Below are positions 16,992 through 24,916 of a stretch of 57,255 nt of DNA, piece by piece. The position numbers were made by a program, and so were the translations under genes. Where the stretch lies: assembly GCA_002479255.1 (NCBI GenBank), contig DLMJ01000022.1, positions 1 through 57,255 of the forward strand, given 5' to 3'. This stretch comes from Candidatus Binatus soli. GTDB lineage: Bacteria; Desulfobacterota; Binatia; Binatales; Binataceae. A model generated the notes under the pieces. That model was not told the origin of the DNA. It did not search any database and saw only the letters and a program-made list of their open reading frames with translations. Position 1 is the first letter of the stretch. Every line of letters begins with the position of its first letter.

Positions 16992-18257
16992 CTACTGCGC
17001 CATCGCAGGTCCCGTCACGCCGTTGCGATTCAGAATGTGGCGCGCACCCGCGAGGCTCAGGACATCGTTGGTGCCGTCCTCAATCAACGAGGCGCGTGCG
17101 TCGCGGAAGAGTTTTTCGATTCCGTACTCCTTGCTGAGGCCGTTGCCGCCGAATACCTGGAGTGCGTCGCTCGTGACCTCGAACGATGCCTGCGTGCAGA
17201 ACGTCTTGGCCGCGATCGCGTGCTCCAGTGATGGCGCCGTCGAGGTTTGGTTGTAGATCATCACGGCCCGTGACAGCGCCCGGCATGCCTCAACCTTGGT
17301 GAACATCTCGAACAGGCGCTTCTGGACGAGTTGATGCTCGCAGATCAGCTGCCCGCCCTGGACGCGCTGCTTCGAGTAGTCGAGCGCTTCCTCGTAAGCG
17401 GCGCGTGCCACGCCGGTGAACGCGGCCGCCATCGCCGAGTTGGCAAATGTGAGAGTCCGTTCGAGTTCGAGCTCGTAGCCCTCGCTCTTTGTCAGCATCC
17501 ATTTGCGCGGAATCCTCACATTGTCGAAATAAATTTCACCCTGATTGAGCGCGCGTTGGCCGAGCTTGTTGAGCGGCTTACCCTTTGACACGCCCGGCAG
17601 GTTGAGCGGGACGAAAGCGATACCTCCGCCAGCCATGCCGGACTTGGGCTCGGTCGTCAGATAAAGCGCCGCGTGGGTCGCGATCGTCCCGTTCGAGACC
17701 CACGCCGCCTTCTGTCCATTGATCACATATGAGTCGCCATCGGCGCGCGCGACGACCTGACCGGTCACGCGGGGATTGTGGAACTGGGGCGTGCCCGGCA
17801 CCAGTTCATCGGAGCCGTGCTGAGGCTCAGTGATCGCCCAGCATCCGATGAGACTACCGTCGCGATCGGCGATATAGGGCTTAACGAACTTTTCGTAAAG
17901 CTCTGGATTGCCGCTCGCGGCGGCGGCAGAAAACGGGAAACCCGTGGCCAGAAGGCCTATGGCCAGATCAACCGCGCCCCAGGACATCTCCTCGATCAGC
18001 ACATGCATTCCGAGCCCACGCAGCCCCATACCGCCGATTTCCGTGGGAAGGCCGGCGACGTGGTATCCCAACTGGTATGCCTGTTTGAAGACCCTTCGTA
18101 GGGGCGAATCGAGCGCGATCACGTCGCGCGGATCGGTCATCCGGTCGAGCCCCACCGCAGCCGGGCGAAGGACGTCCTTGGCGAAGCGATGAACACTTTC
18201 TTTGATGGAGTCGATATCTTTAGGGAATTGGCCGTTTAGCTCGCGGTAGATGTCCAT
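16992..18257 (-). CDS. Acyl-CoA dehydrogenase
   Basis: 421 residues from the ATG at 18257, which is preceded by GAGGAGCC; a longer frame upstream lacks such a site. The N-terminal helices (DIYRELNGQFPKDID) are followed by the FAD/substrate region CWAITEPQHGSDE and SNGTIATHAALYLTT, then the helical C-terminal domain with FGGNGLSKEYGIEKLFRDAR. At the catalytic base position, where most family members have Y-E-G-T, this protein reads I-E-D-G-T-N-D, so Asp sits just before Gly-Thr. It should oxidise an acyl-CoA to the enoyl-CoA and pass electrons to ETF. It is 107 bases upstream of the thiolase gene on the same strand. Confidence 0.85.
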   Translation of the reverse strand: MDIYRELNGQFPKDIDSIKESVHRFAKDVLRPAAVGLDRMTDPRDVIALDSPLRRVFKQAYQLGYHVAGLPTEIGGMGLRGLGMHVLIEEMSWGAVDLAIGLLATGFPFSAAAASGNPELYEKFVKPYIADRDGSLIGCWAITEPQHGSDELVPGTPQFHNPRVTGQVVARADGDSYVINGQKAAWVSNGTIATHAALYLTTEPKSGMAGGGIAFVPLNLPGVSKGKPLNKLGQRALNQGEIYFDNVRIPRKWMLTKSEGYELELERTLTFANSAMAAAFTGVARAAYEEALDYSKQRVQGGQLICEHQLVQKRLFEMFTKVEACRALSRAVMIYNQTSTAPSLEHAIAAKTFCTQASFEVTSDALQVFGGNGLSKEYGIEKLFRDARASLIEDGTNDVLSLAGARHILNRNGVTGPAMAQ

Positions 18258-18321
18258 TCCTGGCTCCTCGACGGTCGTGCTGAATGGGATGGGGAAGGCG
18301 TAGCATAGGTTGTGCCCGAAA

Positions 18322-18335
18322 TGAACGATCATTCA
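18322..18335. promoter_or_regulatory. TetR-type palindrome upstream of the acyl-CoA dehydrogenase
   Basis: TGAACGATCATTCA is a 14-bp dyad with six of seven pairs matching, 65 bases upstream of the dehydrogenase start. Palindromes of the form TGAATGA-N-TCATTCA are frequent operators of TetR-family regulators of acyl-CoA genes (known pattern). The matching regulator is not identified. Confidence 0.35.
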
Positions 18336-18470
18336 GTGCGGAGTTTTCATTCTTTGAGATGTATCCAATCGCCGCAATGATTCTTTTCGGGACAACTCGA
18401 GTGGCGCGGCGTGTCTAGGCGAATACGCGTCGCGGGTCTATAAGCTAAATAAACTTAGGGAGGAACCCAC

Positions 18471-18881
18471 ATGGCGACACTGTTATCCGGCGGATGTATG
18501 TGCGGTGCGGTCCGCTACGACATCTCGGCCAAACCGATGATGTCCGCGCTCTGCTACTGCAGGGACTGCCAGCGCTCGACCGGCAGCGCGTTTGCCTCGG
18601 TTCTGATCGTTCCCAAGGCCGGCTTCAAGCTGACCAAGGGTGAGATCAAGCACTTCGAGGTCACTGCCGACAGCGGAGGGAAGGCAAGCCGCGGGTTCTG
18701 CGCCAATTGCGGCTCGCCGATTCTCTCGCTCGTGTCCGGCATGCCGGACGTGGTCGTGGTCAAGGCCGGCAGCCTGGACGATCCCTCGAAGTTCGCGCCC
18801 GGCGCCAATGTCTACATGTCGAGCGCCCAGCCGTGGGCACCGGTGGGACCAGGGCCAAAGTTCGCGAAGATGCCGGGCTGA
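18471..18881 (+). CDS. GFA (CENP-V/GFA domain) zinc protein
   Basis: 136 residues with the full set of GFA zinc ligands: GGCMCGAVRYD, CYCRDCQRSTGSAFAS and RGFCANCGSPI. The family is named after a glutathione-dependent formaldehyde-activating enzyme, but most members have no proven reaction. A good site, AGGGAGGAACCCAC, precedes the ATG, and TATAAG lies upstream. The SDR gene follows 82 bases downstream on the same strand. Confidence 0.9.
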   Translation: MATLLSGGCMCGAVRYDISAKPMMSALCYCRDCQRSTGSAFASVLIVPKAGFKLTKGEIKHFEVTADSGGKASRGFCANCGSPILSLVSGMPDVVVVKAGSLDDPSKFAPGANVYMSSAQPWAPVGPGPKFAKMPG

Positions 18882-18963
18882 TCCTATTCCGTTTCCGGCT
18901 AGCAATAGACTCGAAGGTTGGGGCTGTGTATTGCTGCAAGGTGCCGAAGCGAGAAACAAGAAT

Positions 18964-19677
18964 ATGGCTAAATCCGGTAATCGTGAAGTTGCAGTCGTGA
19001 CGGGTGTCGGGCCGGGAACCGGCGCCGCGATCGCACGGCGTTTCGCGCTCGGCGGATATTCGGTCGCGATGCTGGCGCGCAATCGTGAGCGGCTATCCGA
19101 ACTCGAGCGGGAAACCGCGGACACTCGCGGTTATCCGTGCGATGTCGCGGACGAGGTTCAGATCGATTCGGCCCTCGCCGCCATACGATCCGATCTCGGC
19201 GTCCCTTCGGTACTGATTCACAACGCGGTGGGCGGCGCGTTCGGAAATTTCCTGCAAATCGATCCGCAGGTTCTCGAGCGCAACTTCCAAGTCAACACGA
19301 TGGGCCTGCTCCACTTGGCCCGCCGGCTCGCGCCCGCGATGATCGAGGCGGGCAAGGGCGTGATTATCGCAACCGGCAATACATCGGCGCTGCGCGGGAA
19401 GGCGAATTTCGCGGGCTTCGCTCCGACCAAAGCGGCGCAGCGGATTCTCGCCGAGTCTATAGCGCGCGAGCTCGGTCCGAAAGGGATTCACGTGGCCTAC
19501 GTGTTGATCGACGCGGTGATCGATCTGGCCTGGACCCGAGAAATGAAGCCCGACGCGCCCGATGAATTCTTCATCAAGCCTGCGGCGATCGCGGAGGAGA
19601 TCTGGCACCTTGCGCATCAAGATCGATCGGCCTGGTCTTTCAACGTTGAAGTAAGGCCGTTCGGTGAAACCTGGTGA
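18964..19677 (+). CDS. Short-chain dehydrogenase-like protein with altered catalytic residues
   Basis: I chose the ATG at 18964 (237 aa), because translation upstream is in the wrong frame of the GFA gene. The cofactor motif GVGPGTGAA, CDVAD and NAVGG are present, so a Rossmann NAD(P)-binding fold is clear. Where active SDRs have Ser and YxxxK, this protein has Asn139 (ATGNTSALRG) and FxxxK (Phe152-Lys156, FAPTK). Lys remains but the Tyr acid/base is gone. A subgroup of SDRs with FxxxK exists; their chemistry is unclear. It may be a non-canonical oxidoreductase or a cofactor-binding regulator. Confidence 0.8.
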   Translation: MAKSGNREVAVVTGVGPGTGAAIARRFALGGYSVAMLARNRERLSELERETADTRGYPCDVADEVQIDSALAAIRSDLGVPSVLIHNAVGGAFGNFLQIDPQVLERNFQVNTMGLLHLARRLAPAMIEAGKGVIIATGNTSALRGKANFAGFAPTKAAQRILAESIARELGPKGIHVAYVLIDAVIDLAWTREMKPDAPDEFFIKPAAIAEEIWHLAHQDRSAWSFNVEVRPFGETW

Positions 19678-19727
19678 TTCGCTTCCGTCGAGCGCCGACG
19701 ACGGAACAGTTTTCCGGCAGGTGAGTC

Positions 19728-19904
19728 ATGAGCGATCTGCGGATTTTTTCCTATCTTCCGAATCCGCGAGTCTGGAAAGTGACCATCGCCGGCCGGCTGT
19801 GCGGCGTCGAAGTCGAGGTGCGAGGCGCATCAGGATCCCAGCGCTTGGACCCAAGAGATCGACCCTCGGCCTTTCAAGGAAAAATTCTGAAGCGAGGTTC
19901 ATGA
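19728..19904 (+). pseudogene. Frameshifted N-terminal stub of a glutathione S-transferase
   Basis: The ATG at 19728 opens SDLRIFSYLPNPRVWK and AGRLCGVEVEVRG, the thioredoxin-fold start of bacterial GSTs. After VEVR the homologous reading continues in another frame (EAHQDPSAWTQEIDPRPFKE, then a stop near 19890), while the original frame runs into RDRPSAFQGKILKRGS and ends at 19904. The C-terminal helical domain is absent. This is a decayed gene fragment. It overlaps the start of the next stub. Confidence 0.6.
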
Positions 19905-19951
19905 AAGCAATCCAGTTCAAATGGGCACGAGCGAAGGAAAGCAAACGATGA
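19901..19951 (+). pseudogene. Possible N-terminal stub of a zinc-type alcohol dehydrogenase
   Basis: MKAIQFKWARAKESKR then TGA. MKAIQFK is a very common start of MDR-superfamily dehydrogenases, but only 16 codons remain. It overlaps the end of the GST stub (ATGA) and the start of the DUF1254 gene. It could equally be a short leader peptide, so confidence is low. Confidence 0.25.
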
Positions 19952-21414
19952 AAGGAACTCGACGAAGATTCGTACCCTTGGTTGCGGCCTTCGCTGTCAC
20001 AGCACTCCTCTCGGCAGGCTCAGTAACCAGGAGCGACACCATATCGCAGGCAGAGAAGATGGAGAACAAGAGTCCCGGCATTGCCGAGACGAAAACCATC
20101 GCGGAGGAGGGGCTCATCTACGGCCTGCCCATCGTGATGAACTATGCGGTCATGTATGAGTTCTTCGTGGACCGGAACTCCGGCCAGTGGAAGGCCCCGT
20201 TCAACGAGATCCGCAACGAACACCGGGTCTTTACCTACAAGGATACCACCGTAATCTCGCCCAACAGCGACACGCCATATTCGGTGCTGGGGATCGATCT
20301 GCGGGCTGAACCCTTGGTGATCTCCGTTCCGGCGGTCGAGAAAGCACGTTACTACTCAGTGCAGCTTTGCGATTCGAATACGTTTAACTACGGCTACATC
20401 GGCAGCCGCGCCACCGGCAATGAGGCGGGCGACTACATGGTGGTCGGCCCTGATTGGCATGGCGAGACGCCCGCGGGCATCAAGAAGGTATTCCACTCGT
20501 CCACCCAGCTTTCGTTGGCGATCTTTCGAACGCAGCTCTTCAATCCGGAGGACATGCCCAACGTCGTGAAAGTCCAGTCCGGATACAAAGCGCGAGTGCT
20601 TTCAGCATATCTCCACCGGCCGGCACCCCCCGCCGCCCCGGAGATCAACTTCCCCAAGGTCAACGACGATCTGGTGAAAAAGAATTTCTTCGAGTATCTC
20701 GACTTTGCCCTGCAGTTCGCGCCGGCCGGTCCGGAGGAAAAGGCCATCCGCGCCAAGCTTGCACGGATCGGCATTGGTCCCGGCAAGACGTTCGATTTCA
20801 AAGACCTCTCCTTGGAGCACAAAGTCGAAGTCGGGCTGGGTATGAAAGAGGGTGAAAAGAAGGTCGAGAAGAAAGCCGCCACGTTGGGCAAGGACATCAA
20901 CAGCTGGCGGGTCGGTTCCTCATTTGGCGACCGGGATTTTTACCACGGCGACTGGCTGCTGCGTGCCGCCGCCGCGAAGGCGGGCATTTACGGCAACAGC
21001 GCGGCTGAAGCCGTCTATCCCTTGGCGCGTAACGACGGCGCCGGCGAACCCCTCGACGGAGCTAAGCACGACTACACGCTGACCTTCGCAGCGGGCCAGC
21101 TCCCGCCCGTGAACGCTTTCTGGTCCGTCACCATGTACGACGGTAAGACGCAGTTGCTGATCAAGAACCCGATCAACCGGTACCTCATCAACTCGCCGAT
21201 GATGCCGGGTTTGAAAAAGAAGGCGGACGGATCGCTGACGATCTACATCCAGAAGGATTCGCCAGGCGGCGCTAAGGAATTGAACTGGCTCCCGGCACCG
21301 GACGGTCCGATCTATTTGGCGATGCGTCTGTACTGGCCGACGACGGAGCCACCTTCGATTCTGCCGCCGGGAGAAGGCACCTGGAAACCGCCCGGTATCG
21401 TGGCGGTGAAATGA
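19948..21414 (+). CDS. Exported DUF1254/DUF1214 protein
   Basis: 488 residues from the ATG at 19948, chosen for the GAAGGA site and the following signal peptide (RRRFVPLVAAFAVTALLSAG). The DUF1254 half reads EGLIYGLPIVMNYAVMYEF and VISPNSDTPYSVLGIDLRAEP. The DUF1214 half ends with FWSVTMYDGKTQLLIKNPIN, RYLINSP, IYIQKDSPG and NWLPAPDGPIYLAMRLYWP. Both motif sets are diagnostic of this fused family. These periplasmic proteins are widespread and often near lipid or aromatic metabolism genes; no reaction is established. The next gene starts 47 bases downstream. Confidence 0.9.
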   Translation: MKGTRRRFVPLVAAFAVTALLSAGSVTRSDTISQAEKMENKSPGIAETKTIAEEGLIYGLPIVMNYAVMYEFFVDRNSGQWKAPFNEIRNEHRVFTYKDTTVISPNSDTPYSVLGIDLRAEPLVISVPAVEKARYYSVQLCDSNTFNYGYIGSRATGNEAGDYMVVGPDWHGETPAGIKKVFHSSTQLSLAIFRTQLFNPEDMPNVVKVQSGYKARVLSAYLHRPAPPAAPEINFPKVNDDLVKKNFFEYLDFALQFAPAGPEEKAIRAKLARIGIGPGKTFDFKDLSLEHKVEVGLGMKEGEKKVEKKAATLGKDINSWRVGSSFGDRDFYHGDWLLRAAAAKAGIYGNSAAEAVYPLARNDGAGEPLDGAKHDYTLTFAAGQLPPVNAFWSVTMYDGKTQLLIKNPINRYLINSPMMPGLKKKADGSLTIYIQKDSPGGAKELNWLPAPDGPIYLAMRLYWPTTEPPSILPPGEGTWKPPGIVAVK

Positions 21415-21461
21415 CTTGCGCCTGAAGCGCACCGAGACAAACACCACAGGCGGAAGGTGCA

Positions 21462-22049
21462 ATGCGAGACGTCCATGAATTGAGCGCTGAGGAAGTGCTG
21501 GAGCTGTTCAAGACGCTTGAATGCCCAACGCTTGGTGAGATGAACGGCGAGTACCGGGGCGAACAGCTCAGACAGCCCGGCATCTTTTCCACGGTGACCA
21601 GCACGCTCTTTACCAACAATCCCCTGTTGTTTGGGAAGTGGCTGTCCAAGTCGCTCCGCCCGGTCGATGATGGCTGCGGCCGTGGCTACAACTCGCTGAT
21701 GCACTTCGGCCGTGTGACGCGACAGGGTTCAATGCGGACGCTCATTGCCCCATCTCGATTCGATGGTCGACCGGCGTATCAACTGGTCTATCGGGCCTAT
21801 CACTCGATCTGCGGATTCGTGCACATGGTGGACGAGGTCCGGCGATTAGACGCGGGAAGGTATATCGGCATCGGAACGGTGGGATTCACCGATGCGCAGC
21901 GCCGCGTTCCGCTTCCCTTCCTGCTCACGGGACCCATAGGGCCCTACGGCCGCGACATGGGAAGAGAGAGAGTGGGATTTGACGTTGTCAGCGATTTGCC
22001 AGCGCTGGCCGGCTCCGCGCGGCCACTCGGTGCCGGCAGCCATCCCTGA
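21462..22049 (+). CDS. Conserved hypothetical protein (GXWXG/DUF4334-like opening)
   Basis: 195 residues. The N-terminus (LSAEEVLELFKTLECPTLGE and MNGEYRGE) resembles the opening of GXWXG-type small beta proteins, followed by NPLLFGKWLSKSLRPVDD, GYNSLMHFG and a region rich in Arg/Tyr/Gly (RPAYQLVYRAYHS). There is no signal peptide and no catalytic motif. It follows the DUF1254 gene by 47 bases with a GGAAGG site, so they are likely co-transcribed. The last 20 residues (ALAGSARPLGAGSHP) look like read-through of a frame that once ended earlier. The family assignment is tentative. Confidence 0.65.
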   Translation: MRDVHELSAEEVLELFKTLECPTLGEMNGEYRGEQLRQPGIFSTVTSTLFTNNPLLFGKWLSKSLRPVDDGCGRGYNSLMHFGRVTRQGSMRTLIAPSRFDGRPAYQLVYRAYHSICGFVHMVDEVRRLDAGRYIGIGTVGFTDAQRRVPLPFLLTGPIGPYGRDMGRERVGFDVVSDLPALAGSARPLGAGSHP

Positions 22050-22078
22050 CCGGCCACGGCACGGGTCCGAACATCGCG

Positions 22079-22156
22079 TTGAAGCGGTTCGAGAACAAGG
22101 TGGCAGCGATCACCGGCTCCGGGATCGGCGCGGCCTATTTGCAACCGGCTGGGTGA
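22079..22156 (+). pseudogene. N-terminal stub of a short-chain dehydrogenase
   Basis: From a TTG, LKRFENKVAAITGSGIGAAY and then LQPAG before TGA. KRFENKVAxITGxxxGIG is the standard SDR opening (cofactor loop). Here the loop has lost residues (ITGSGIG instead of ITGAGSGIG) and the frame ends after 25 codons. The following 250 bases contain no recognisable gene. Confidence 0.5.
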
Positions 22157-22409
22157 TATGGTCCTTTTGCAGGCAAAGAAGAACTCTACCATCGCTAACG
22201 GAGCTTTCGCTGATAAGAAAAAAGTTCTGGCCACATCGGCTTTCCTGTTCACGTCGGCTGTCGGAAAATGCACGAAGTGGGGGACCACGGAAATTCAGGT
22301 TAAAAGGAACTTGCACGGTACTGGTCTGTGTGAAAGCGCAGAGCGCGCTTCAAATCGCGCGACGATCGACGGCGCGCCTGCACGCCGCTGCGCAGAGGGA
22401 GATTCAGCG

Positions 22410-24173
22410 ATGGCAAAAATTGACGGCGGCGAGATGCTGGTAAGGACGCTCGAGCAAGAGGGCGTACGCGAGATTTTCACCCTCCACGGCGGCCATCTTG
22501 ATGCGATTTACGCGGCCTGCCGCGCACACGGCTTGCGCGTGATCGATACTCGTCACGAGCAGGCAGCGGCGCATATGGCTGACGGATGGGCGCGCACGAC
22601 GGGGCGTCCGGGCGTCGCGATCGTGACTGCGGGGCCGGGAGTCACAGACGCGGTCACTGGAGTCGCCAACGCTTTCATGGACTCGATTCCGATGATTTTG
22701 ATCGGCGGGCGAAGCCCGCTCGCCGACGATGACAAGCTGCCGCTGCAAGCGCTCGATCAGATGGGCATCCTGCGGCCAATCACCAAGTGGGCGCGCAGTG
22801 TCACGCATACCGAGCGGATTCCAGAATACTTGGCGGCCGCTTTCCGCCACGCGGTTTCAGGCCGCCCCGGGCCGGTCTTCCTGGAGCTGCCGATTGACGT
22901 GCTCTTCGCACGCGTTGATGAGGAACGAGTCGAGTTTCCCAAAGATTATCGGTGCAAAGAGCCGGCGGGTCCGGGCAGAGCTGCGCTCGCGCAGGCGCTC
23001 AACTGGCTTCGCGAGGCCAAACGCCCTGCGATCCTTGCCGGCGGCGGAGTATGGTTCGCGCAGGCGGCGGCAGAGCTGACGCGCTTTGCCGAGCTTACCA
23101 ACACCCCGGTAATGACCAACGCCAAGGCGCGCGGCTCGATCTCCGAGGAGCATCCGCTATGCTTTGGAGGCTTCGGCGCGATTCATCCTGCGATCCATAC
23201 GAACAGCGGCGGCAGCGCCGACCTCGTAATCCTGCTTGGTACGCGGATCGGGTTGTTCACAGGCGGGCGCAACTCGGTGATTCCCGGCAACGCACGCGTA
23301 ATCCAGGTCGATATCGAGCCCGAAGAGATCGGGCGCAACCGGAATATTGAACTCGGCATTGTTTCCGATTGTGGCGAATTCATCCGCCAGGCCTGCGAAG
23401 CGGCGAAGAACGAAAAATTCGACCCTCACGCGGAATGGCTGGAGCGGTTGAGCTCGATCCGCAACGCAATGCGCCATCGCTTCGACGATGCGCTCAAAGA
23501 CGGGCCCGGCCCGATTCATCCGGCGCGGATGGTGCACGATATCGCCAAGACCCTGAGTCCCGACGCGATCGTGGTCGCCGACGGTGGCGAGACCGCCGCC
23601 TGGATGTCGAACGCGTGGACGGCACGCCACCCGGGACGATTCCTGACGCATGGTTATCTCGGATGCCTGGGAACCGGCCTGCCGTTCGCGCTCGCGTGCA
23701 AGGCGGCGCACCCCGACAAGCAGGTTTTCTGCATCGTCGGCGACGGATCGGCGGGGCTCAATTTCTCGGAATTCCATACCGCGGCGAAGAACAACCTACC
23801 CATCACGGTCGTGATCAATAACGACCAGCAATGGGGGATGTCAAAGCATGGGCAGGAGCTGATGTGGGGCAAAGGCCGCAGCATGGCTACCGAACTCGGC
23901 ATGGTGCATTACGAGCGCGCCGCCGAGGGTCTCGGCGCACAGGGTGAACTTGTCGAGCGCGCGGCGGATATCGCGCCTGCGCTCAAGCGGGCGCTCGCTT
24001 CGGGACGGCCGGCTTGCATCAACATCGTCACGGACCGCGACGTGATCGAGCCGGGCACTCTCGCGATGTACAGCGCCGGCCTAGCTGGTCCCGCGAAGGA
24101 GAAACCGAGGCCCGATGCCGGCAGCGAAAGCGAAACTACGCTGCCCTATTACGGCAAGCGCAAGCTGGATTGA
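22410..24173 (+). CDS. ThDP-dependent enzyme (acetolactate synthase/oxalyl-CoA decarboxylase-like)
   Basis: 587 residues from the ATG at 22410, preceded by AGAGGGAG. The PYR domain has the catalytic Glu in TRHEQAAAHMADGWAR and the following TAGPGVTDAVTGVANA. The central domain carries FGGFGAIHPAIHTNSGG and the linker VIQVDIEPEEIGRN. The PP domain has GDGSAGLNFSEF and NNDQQWGM, the Mg/ThDP motif. All three domains are intact, so it is an active ThDP enzyme. The wording fits 2-hydroxyacyl-CoA lyase, oxalyl-CoA decarboxylase or acetolactate synthase-like families, which cannot be separated by eye. No small regulatory subunit is adjacent. Confidence 0.88.
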   Translation: MAKIDGGEMLVRTLEQEGVREIFTLHGGHLDAIYAACRAHGLRVIDTRHEQAAAHMADGWARTTGRPGVAIVTAGPGVTDAVTGVANAFMDSIPMILIGGRSPLADDDKLPLQALDQMGILRPITKWARSVTHTERIPEYLAAAFRHAVSGRPGPVFLELPIDVLFARVDEERVEFPKDYRCKEPAGPGRAALAQALNWLREAKRPAILAGGGVWFAQAAAELTRFAELTNTPVMTNAKARGSISEEHPLCFGGFGAIHPAIHTNSGGSADLVILLGTRIGLFTGGRNSVIPGNARVIQVDIEPEEIGRNRNIELGIVSDCGEFIRQACEAAKNEKFDPHAEWLERLSSIRNAMRHRFDDALKDGPGPIHPARMVHDIAKTLSPDAIVVADGGETAAWMSNAWTARHPGRFLTHGYLGCLGTGLPFALACKAAHPDKQVFCIVGDGSAGLNFSEFHTAAKNNLPITVVINNDQQWGMSKHGQELMWGKGRSMATELGMVHYERAAEGLGAQGELVERAADIAPALKRALASGRPACINIVTDRDVIEPGTLAMYSAGLAGPAKEKPRPDAGSESETTLPYYGKRKLD

Positions 24174-24299
24174 AGAGATTGCGGCGCGTGCCCGTGATCG
24201 GGCCAGGCGCCCGATTGCCGTTAGGCTTCGGCCCGCATCGACGAGGCTGACCTATCCGTCACCCTTCGCCAACGCTCGCGGCGGTGCGATGATGAAATC

Positions 24300-24734
24300 A
24301 TGGTGAGATGGCGCGTGCTCGCCGACGCGGTTGTGACGATCCATGCGGCTTATGTCGTGTTTGTCGTTTTCGGCTTGGCCGCAATCCTCATTGGTGTTGT
24401 GCTTGAGTGGGAATGGGTGAGGGGATTCTGTTTTCGCCTCTCGCACCTTGTGGCGATTGCATTGGTTTGCCTCGAAGCGATTTTGGGTGTGATGTGTCCG
24501 TTGACCACGCTTGAGGACTGGTTGCGTGCGAGAGCAGGACAGGCGCGCTACCCAGGCGACTTTATCGGTTACTGGACGCACCGCCTGATCTTCTACAACG
24601 CACCACCGTGGATATTCACTGCGCTTTACGCCACCTTCACAATCCTGGTGGCGGCGACCTTCTGGCTTGCGCCGCCCAAATGGCCGCGCCGCAGCGCGCA
24701 CTCGGGGCGGCGCCTGACGAGCCACAACGGTTGA
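24300..24734 (+). CDS. DUF2784 membrane protein
   Basis: 144 residues with four membrane segments. HAAYVVFVVFGLAAILIGVV, RLSHLVAIALVCLEAILGV and MCPLTTLEDWLR are diagnostic of DUF2784 (the H...F..G, R..H and CPLT-E pattern). A final helix (WIFTALYATFTILVAATFWL) is followed by a basic tail. The function is unknown in the family. It stands alone, 126 bases after the ThDP enzyme gene. Confidence 0.85.
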   Translation: MVRWRVLADAVVTIHAAYVVFVVFGLAAILIGVVLEWEWVRGFCFRLSHLVAIALVCLEAILGVMCPLTTLEDWLRARAGQARYPGDFIGYWTHRLIFYNAPPWIFTALYATFTILVAATFWLAPPKWPRRSAHSGRRLTSHNG

Positions 24735-24916
24735 ACTAGGCCATCGCCGCCTTCGCCTTGGGATCGGGTTCGATTTCTTAAATCCGATCACGACCTTTAG
24801 CGGCCTAGTTGCGAACGCGGCGTCTTTATCCGAGAATGGGACGTGGATCTGTTCCTAACCTTGCATCCACGACGGCACGTCTTCCGAGCGTACGATCCGG
24901 CGCGAAGGTATCCCCA

